From: Volvariella volvacea V23
Taxonomy: Eukaryota; Basidiomycota; Agaricomycetes; Agaricales; Pluteaceae
Assembly (NCBI GenBank): GCA_000349905.1
Contig: KB722752.1
Location: forward strand, 59,428-123,427
Direction of reading: 5' to 3'
DNA length: 64,000 bases
The translations under genes and the position numbers were made by a program. Positions 59,402-64,000 of the stretch are shown piece by piece. The notes under the pieces were generated by a model. It was given only the letters and a program-made list of their open reading frames with translations, made no database searches and was not told the origin of the DNA. Each line of letters begins with the position of its first letter. The stretch's first letter is position 1.

Positions 59402-61446
59402 TTACTCCGGCTTGCGTGGATTTACAGGTACCAAGCCCCACAAGATCGTCATGAGAGCCATCATGGCGATAATTCTATAAAATTTCAGCTCACATGCGGA
59501 ATGACATGATAGCTAACACTCACAAGGGTTGTAAGCTCAGAATGCCCCATTTTTGGCTGACCGCACCAGTCATGAATGGTATAATGGCACTACCGGCGTG
59601 TCCAAACCCAGCGATCCAACCTACAGACCCAGTCAGGAGCCACTGCGGTAAGACTCGGCCGGCATGGTTCATTGCCAGAGGATACATAGGTCCAAGCAGG
59701 AGGCCAACGAAGGAGACCGCGATGGCTGAGCCAATCAAACTTGGCACGAACCATACAATGAACTCCAAGCTAGGCTGTGTTAGCGGAGACCGCACTTGGA
59801 GGTAGTCTTGCTCACCCGATTGCGAGGACAGCATAGATGAAGAAGACTCGACGTTCTCCAACCTCGATAGAGAATTTAATTAGATCCTATGGGAAATCAT
59901 AAGCAATGCCTACCTTTTTGTTTATCCAGAGCAGCAGGATTCTTCCAAGCATTAGACCTATAAGCTATTGAACATAGAGTTTAAGGTTATATCTATCTGA
60001 CTTACCGCCGAAGAATCCAGAAGTAATATAACCGGAGGAAGCGCCACCTCTACGCACCTCGATGATATAGGTGACGATCCAGCCTATTGAGGATTAGCAA
60101 CTCCTTGATGAGTGATGACGACAGATCGAACCCCCAAGAGTGACCTCCACACCGACGTAGACAAGAACAAAGAACGCGAGTAGGTGAACTGTGCGCAATC
60201 CCAAAATTTGCCTGTAAGGGTTATGCTGCGAAGTCCCCTTTTCCCTTGCTGTCTGACCCATTTCGATCAGACACTCTACAAGCACGAAAAATAAGTTTGC
60301 GTTGTCGTTGAGAAAGATAACTAGCATACCGTCCTGAGATTTGAGACGGAAGACGGCAAGCAAAAGGATTGCGTTGGAGAGCGAAAGGCCAAGCGAGGTG
60401 AGGTAGTGGAATGACCACCGTTCCATCTGCGCAAATTGTGTGGAAACGAGCGGTGCTGACAGTGCTCCAGCGCCTGAGTGGCTATCTTCAGTATACTCAC
60501 AATGGTCATGTACGAAAATATAGGCGTCTACCATAAGCAGCGTGCAGCAGACCCATCTTGGTTTCTGCACTTTTTTTGATTGATGCTACGAAGCCGTTTG
60601 CTTGGGCGTCCTGGCCGTATTGCTAAAGGCCTATGAAGGTGACCCAGATTGATGGTGCGCTCACCTGCCACGCAAACCCTAGCCCGTTCAAACCAAATCC
60701 CAATACGTAAGCCGGGAATGGCGGTGCTGACGACTGAATGGAGTACGACAAAATGGGCAAAAGGGAACCTTAGGTTCGAACACTTATTTTTTGGCGCTTC
60801 CTTCGTTATCCATGAAACCTTACCGAGAAAAATAACCTGCAAACATCGATAGTCATGAGAGAAAAACTCGACATGGTCCACCAGGCGAGCTAACCTTCCC
60901 GAACCCGAGTCTATCAGTGAGGTGGACATTAAGGAATGCGCCAAGAACAAAACCCTTCAAGATGTCAGAACATGGCCGTGAACGAGACCAAAAGCAGCCT
61001 TGCCAGGCATCCAAAAATGAAGATAAAAGACACGACTGTGAATCCGACCTGCATGCGGCGTTAGAAGTGACTCGTGCCGTATTAGGGGGCGAGCTTACAT
61101 TGTACTCCTCACGAATGCGGGGAAGTAGAGGACCCGTAGTACCATCATTCCACCCAATCATGAACGTGCACCAGCAGAGCGTCAAAAACTGAATGGTTCC
61201 CCTTCTCACTTGCTCCTTTGTTACCTCAGATTCTCTGCCATCAGAGCTTGAATCGACGATCAAGGTCGGCGCATTCGATAAGGGATCAACACCAGAGGCA
61301 TTTACAACATTGACCACAAATCCTGACTTCGACGAGCCCTCTTCGAGTTGGGGAGCTGTTTGGTCTGAAAAACCCGGGTCATCGTCAAAAGCTGCAGCGT
61401 GCTGGCGACGAGCCATTAGCTCAATGTCTGGGGTTACTTGGGGCAT
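59402..61446 (-). CDS. MFS transporter, BSC6/FucP-like, copy 2
   Basis: Same exon order as copy 1, starting MPQVTPDIELMARRQHAA at 61446 and ending LVPVNPRKPE. Family motifs match: GWNDGTTGPLLPRIREEY, VGFTVVSFIFIFGCL, GFVLGAFLNVHLTDRLGFGK, a 13-base exon encoding VIFLG, and QSSAPPFPAYVLGFGLNGLG. Further on: RTVHLLAFFVLVYVGVEVTL, LLLGPMYPLAMNHAGRVLP and GFGHAGSAIIPFMTGAVSQ. No frame break seen. The intron after FIFIFGCL (60955-61003) has a GC donor (gcaagg), whereas copy 1 has GT at that site. Conversely the intron with GC in copy 1 has GT here. The twelve-span carrier is probably plasma-membrane located; substrate unknown. Copies 1 and 2 are direct tandem duplicates about 1.2 kb apart, with most divergence in the N-terminal tail. 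Confidence 0.88.
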
Positions 61447-62127
61447 CGCAGATAGAGGGCTCTGGAGGTAGAGGAGGTCAGAATGAGTCAAAAAATGCGT
61501 CGATAACCTAAATACCCCACATTTGGTCGGAGTTACTCCGGAAATAAGTTGAGCAAGAACGAAGCCGCACCGGATCCAGCAGAACCCTCGTACTGTCCTC
61601 GTAAACGTGCTAGGTTCATCACGGATGACGAAAATTTTGTTGTTCACTTGAGGAATTCCTGATATCGTGCTAGAACGCGTGGATCTCTGTGAAATTACGC
61701 GAATTAGATGAGATAGAATTATCTCTGATGGCCCGGGCTGTCGATATGTTCTCCACGGAACTTGCAATCAGGGAGGGTTAAATTTTGCAGTACATATAGA
61801 AATCTACCTTCCAAGTGGGAATCGCGATAACACACCTACAAGGAAAATGAGAGACGAAATAATGGAGTTCAGCTCTCAAGAAGGGGTTAGTAAGTGCGAC
61901 TTCCGGGGCTTCGTGGGAAGGTGGTTCTGGTGCCCTGGATCGGCTTTTAACGGCCTATCTTATCGCATTTCAATTCGTCCTTGCGGGGTTGCAACTTGTC
62001 AGCTGGATAATATCAACGAACAAGTCAATTGGTGCTTTCCACGGTATGTCAGGGCATAGGGTATACTATAACTTTCATATGTAAACTAAACAATGTGTCA
62101 CAAAGATACAATACCAGTGTATGGTAA
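61447..62127. other. Intergenic region
   Basis: Promoter of MFS copy 2 (minus strand) followed by AT-rich sequence and the 3' end of the next F-box gene. An AT-rich 70-codon frame near 61847 has no features and is not called. Confidence 0.5.
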
Positions 62128-63598
62128 TTAGTCGTACAATACCGATGCAATATCAGACATATCTCTGTCATTAGGTATAAAATTAATTAATAGACCCAAA
62201 CGTTGAAGCGAATCTATATCTATATTATCTTGAAAGTACTTTAGGTTTTCTTGCTGCGCTTCAACGCTTACTTCTTGCAAGCCGCCCGCTTTCTTAGCTT
62301 TCAAGAATTCTCCTAGTAAGCCGTCTGTAATAGTTTTACAAATATACAGTTCTAATCGTTTCAACGAAGGTCCAGTCAGGCATTCGCTCGTAGTCAACGA
62401 TGCGACCAGCGTATCGTCAAGGGTAGCTCCGATTCTCACGGATTCAAGGTGTCGCAGCGCGGGGGAAGAAAGTAACGAAACCAAGGAACTTGTATGTTGT
62501 GAAATATTATGGAAACGGAGATGTTTAATCGTGCAGGATGACCTCCTCAGAAATAAATTAAATGTTGCAGTTTCGTGCGATGTGATTTGGCCGCGCACGC
62601 TTATCCTAAGGTCTTCTAGGGATGGTGTTATAAGATGTTCGAATACGAAAAACGAAGGTGAAGGGAGCGATAGGCTTAGGTTTGTCAAGCGGGGTAGTCG
62701 AATTGGCGTGCGCGTATTTATGGGCTGGGTTTCATCAAACCCGGAAGAGCGAACGATTAGTTCTGTTAAGTTCGTGCAGTTTGCCAGGGTACGGAAGAAT
62801 ATGGAGAGCGAAACTTGTAATGGCATCTGGATAGAGGCTATTTTCTGCCACGGTAGGCGGAGTAAGTGGGGGTCCTCGGTGAAAATTAGGTCTACCTCTT
62901 TCAACAGGGGGCTTGAACCGAGATAACTCCAGACCGATTGACGATAAGCGCTCGTACAACCTGGCAAGTCCAACCCTAAATGCTCTAATTCCTTGGCAGC
63001 TCTGAGTCGTGAACCAAGATGGGAGCGTTCTCCGAAGGGATGATCACCGCCTAGCCTAAACGCGACCTGTTTCCAGCGGTGTATGTGTACTTGCAGCATC
63101 TCCATAATATCCCTAGCACTACCACCCAATGGAGAGGAGTCGATTAGTTTGAGGCGGAGTGGGCAGGTGCTGCTCCGGATGAGCGAAAGCTGTACCAGAG
63201 GGATCGTGCTTCTTCTCGGATGGTAGATGATAACTGTGGCCCAGTAGGTCGGAAGAGAGAGGAGGATATCCCTCCACTGATGGCAGACTTGAGCCAGGCT
63301 AAACGCCTCTTGGAGGTGTTTTCGAGTGGGTATACGAAAAGGTGCGAAATCCTGGGTACACTTTAAAAAAATTCTCTCCAAGATCTCGCGAGGAAATCTT
63401 GAATCTGTGTCATGGTTAGATGGTTGGACCTCAATCCGATCCCAAACCTAATACCTTGGGATGGCCCGATGTCGCCTTGTCTTTGATAGTATGATAAATG
63501 TCTGCTCCAAAACCTTTGCTCCTCTTCTCGATGAATGATCAACTGTATCATTAGTAGAAATTTCTATAACTTTAGAGAAATAACTAACCAGGTATCAT
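62128..63598 (-). CDS. F-box protein, three exons
   Basis: Exon 1 is 10 bases (63598-63589, ATGATACCTG). Exon 2 is 63526-63455 and exon 3 is 63404-62128, both introns phase 1, giving 452 residues. Start MIPEEEQRFWSRHLSYYQRQ carries the family signature. The F-box begins at about residue 29 (RFPREILERIFLKCTQDF ... AQVCHQWRDILLSLPTYW), then VQLSLIRSSTCPLRLKL and degenerate leucine-rich stretches (LPWQKIASIQMP, FFRTLANCTNLTELIV). The first intron's acceptor is inferred as tcatcgag, skipping an earlier acag that lies only about 7 bases after the ctaat branch-like site and would break the frame. The gene stands apart from the main F-box cluster, downstream of the MFS pair. Confidence 0.85.
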
Positions 63599-64000
63599 GG
63601 TTGCGAAGTTTGATGGGGTGTTGAGTCAATGAAGTCTCGGGCACCCGTACCGTATATATACCCACCGAAACACCGCCTCACCTACATTCTCGCCCTTTCA
63701 TGCCAAGCAGGATGAGGAAAAAGCAAAGGAATAGGGTACTCGGCGACGCTTATGAGGGCAGTGAATCTCGATCAATTCCATGGACAAGGTTCCAATTTGG
63801 AGTTCAAAATACGGATACCCTGTGAAGAGAAGCGCTGCACCTTCCAAAAACTCTACACGCATTGGAAAGACCTTGGATGTGCATCCCTAGTACTTTGAGG
63901 AATGATGAAGGCACAGCAGTATATTGATCCGCTCCTAGCCACCGCATGCTAGGACTGCCGTTCATGTATGGAATTCACTGGGTAACGGCTGATTGATTGC
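63599..64000. promoter_or_regulatory. Promoter of the F-box gene at 62128-63598 and end of window
   Basis: A tatatata box at 63653-63660 lies about 55-62 bases upstream of the minus-strand ATG. Beyond it no gene is visible up to the end of the window. Confidence 0.5.

Overview
This window is nuclear DNA of a filamentous basidiomycete, most likely an Agaricomycete. Genes are split by many short introns (mostly 44-70 bp, GT-AG, with two probable GC-AG). Proteins carry long Ser/Pro/Thr-rich disordered tracts, and promoters are pyrimidine-rich or carry a TATA box close to the ATG. The gene content also fits: expanded F-box families, a division-2 chitin synthase, a Cys-containing LysM membrane protein and BSC6-like MFS carriers. 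There are two 100-N assembly gaps. I saw no tRNA, rRNA, CRISPR array or intact transposon. Gene models were spliced by hand; reading-frame phase was checked at the listed junctions except where stated.

Layout. 1-4.9 kb: no confident gene, ending in a CT-rich leader. 4.95-8.2 kb: large F-box protein. 11.3-13.9 kb: many-exon orphan protein. 16.6-21.1 kb: 1380-residue disordered protein with acidic Ser/Glu clusters. 22.9-24.6 kb: Sec14-like CRAL-TRIO lipid-transfer protein (8 exons). 25.4-26.9 kb: F-box protein. 27.3-29.4 kb: a small secreted protein gene (-) and a LysM membrane protein gene (+), head to head. 29.7-33.6 kb: two related F-box loci (-), one with an in-frame stop inside the F-box. 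34.1-35.5 kb: Whi2/KCTD-type BTB protein. 37.7-47.2 kb: four tandem F-box genes (+). 49.3-54.1 kb: 1516-residue chitin synthase. 56.2-61.4 kb: tandem pair of MFS transporters (-). 62.1-63.6 kb: another F-box gene (-).

The dominant feature is a dispersed F-box expansion of nine loci. Seven or eight of them share a gene structure: a tiny first exon ending in a phase-1 intron and, outside the tandem array, a second phase-1 intron just before the F-box. The four tandem copies also share blocks of promoter sequence reaching about 690 bp upstream, so the duplicated unit was promoter plus gene. If functional, these proteins would be substrate receptors of SCF ubiquitin ligases with rapidly diverging C-terminal repeat regions; targets cannot be read from sequence. 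The chitin synthase, LysM protein and secreted protein point to cell-wall or surface biology nearby, but nothing shows that they work with the F-box genes.
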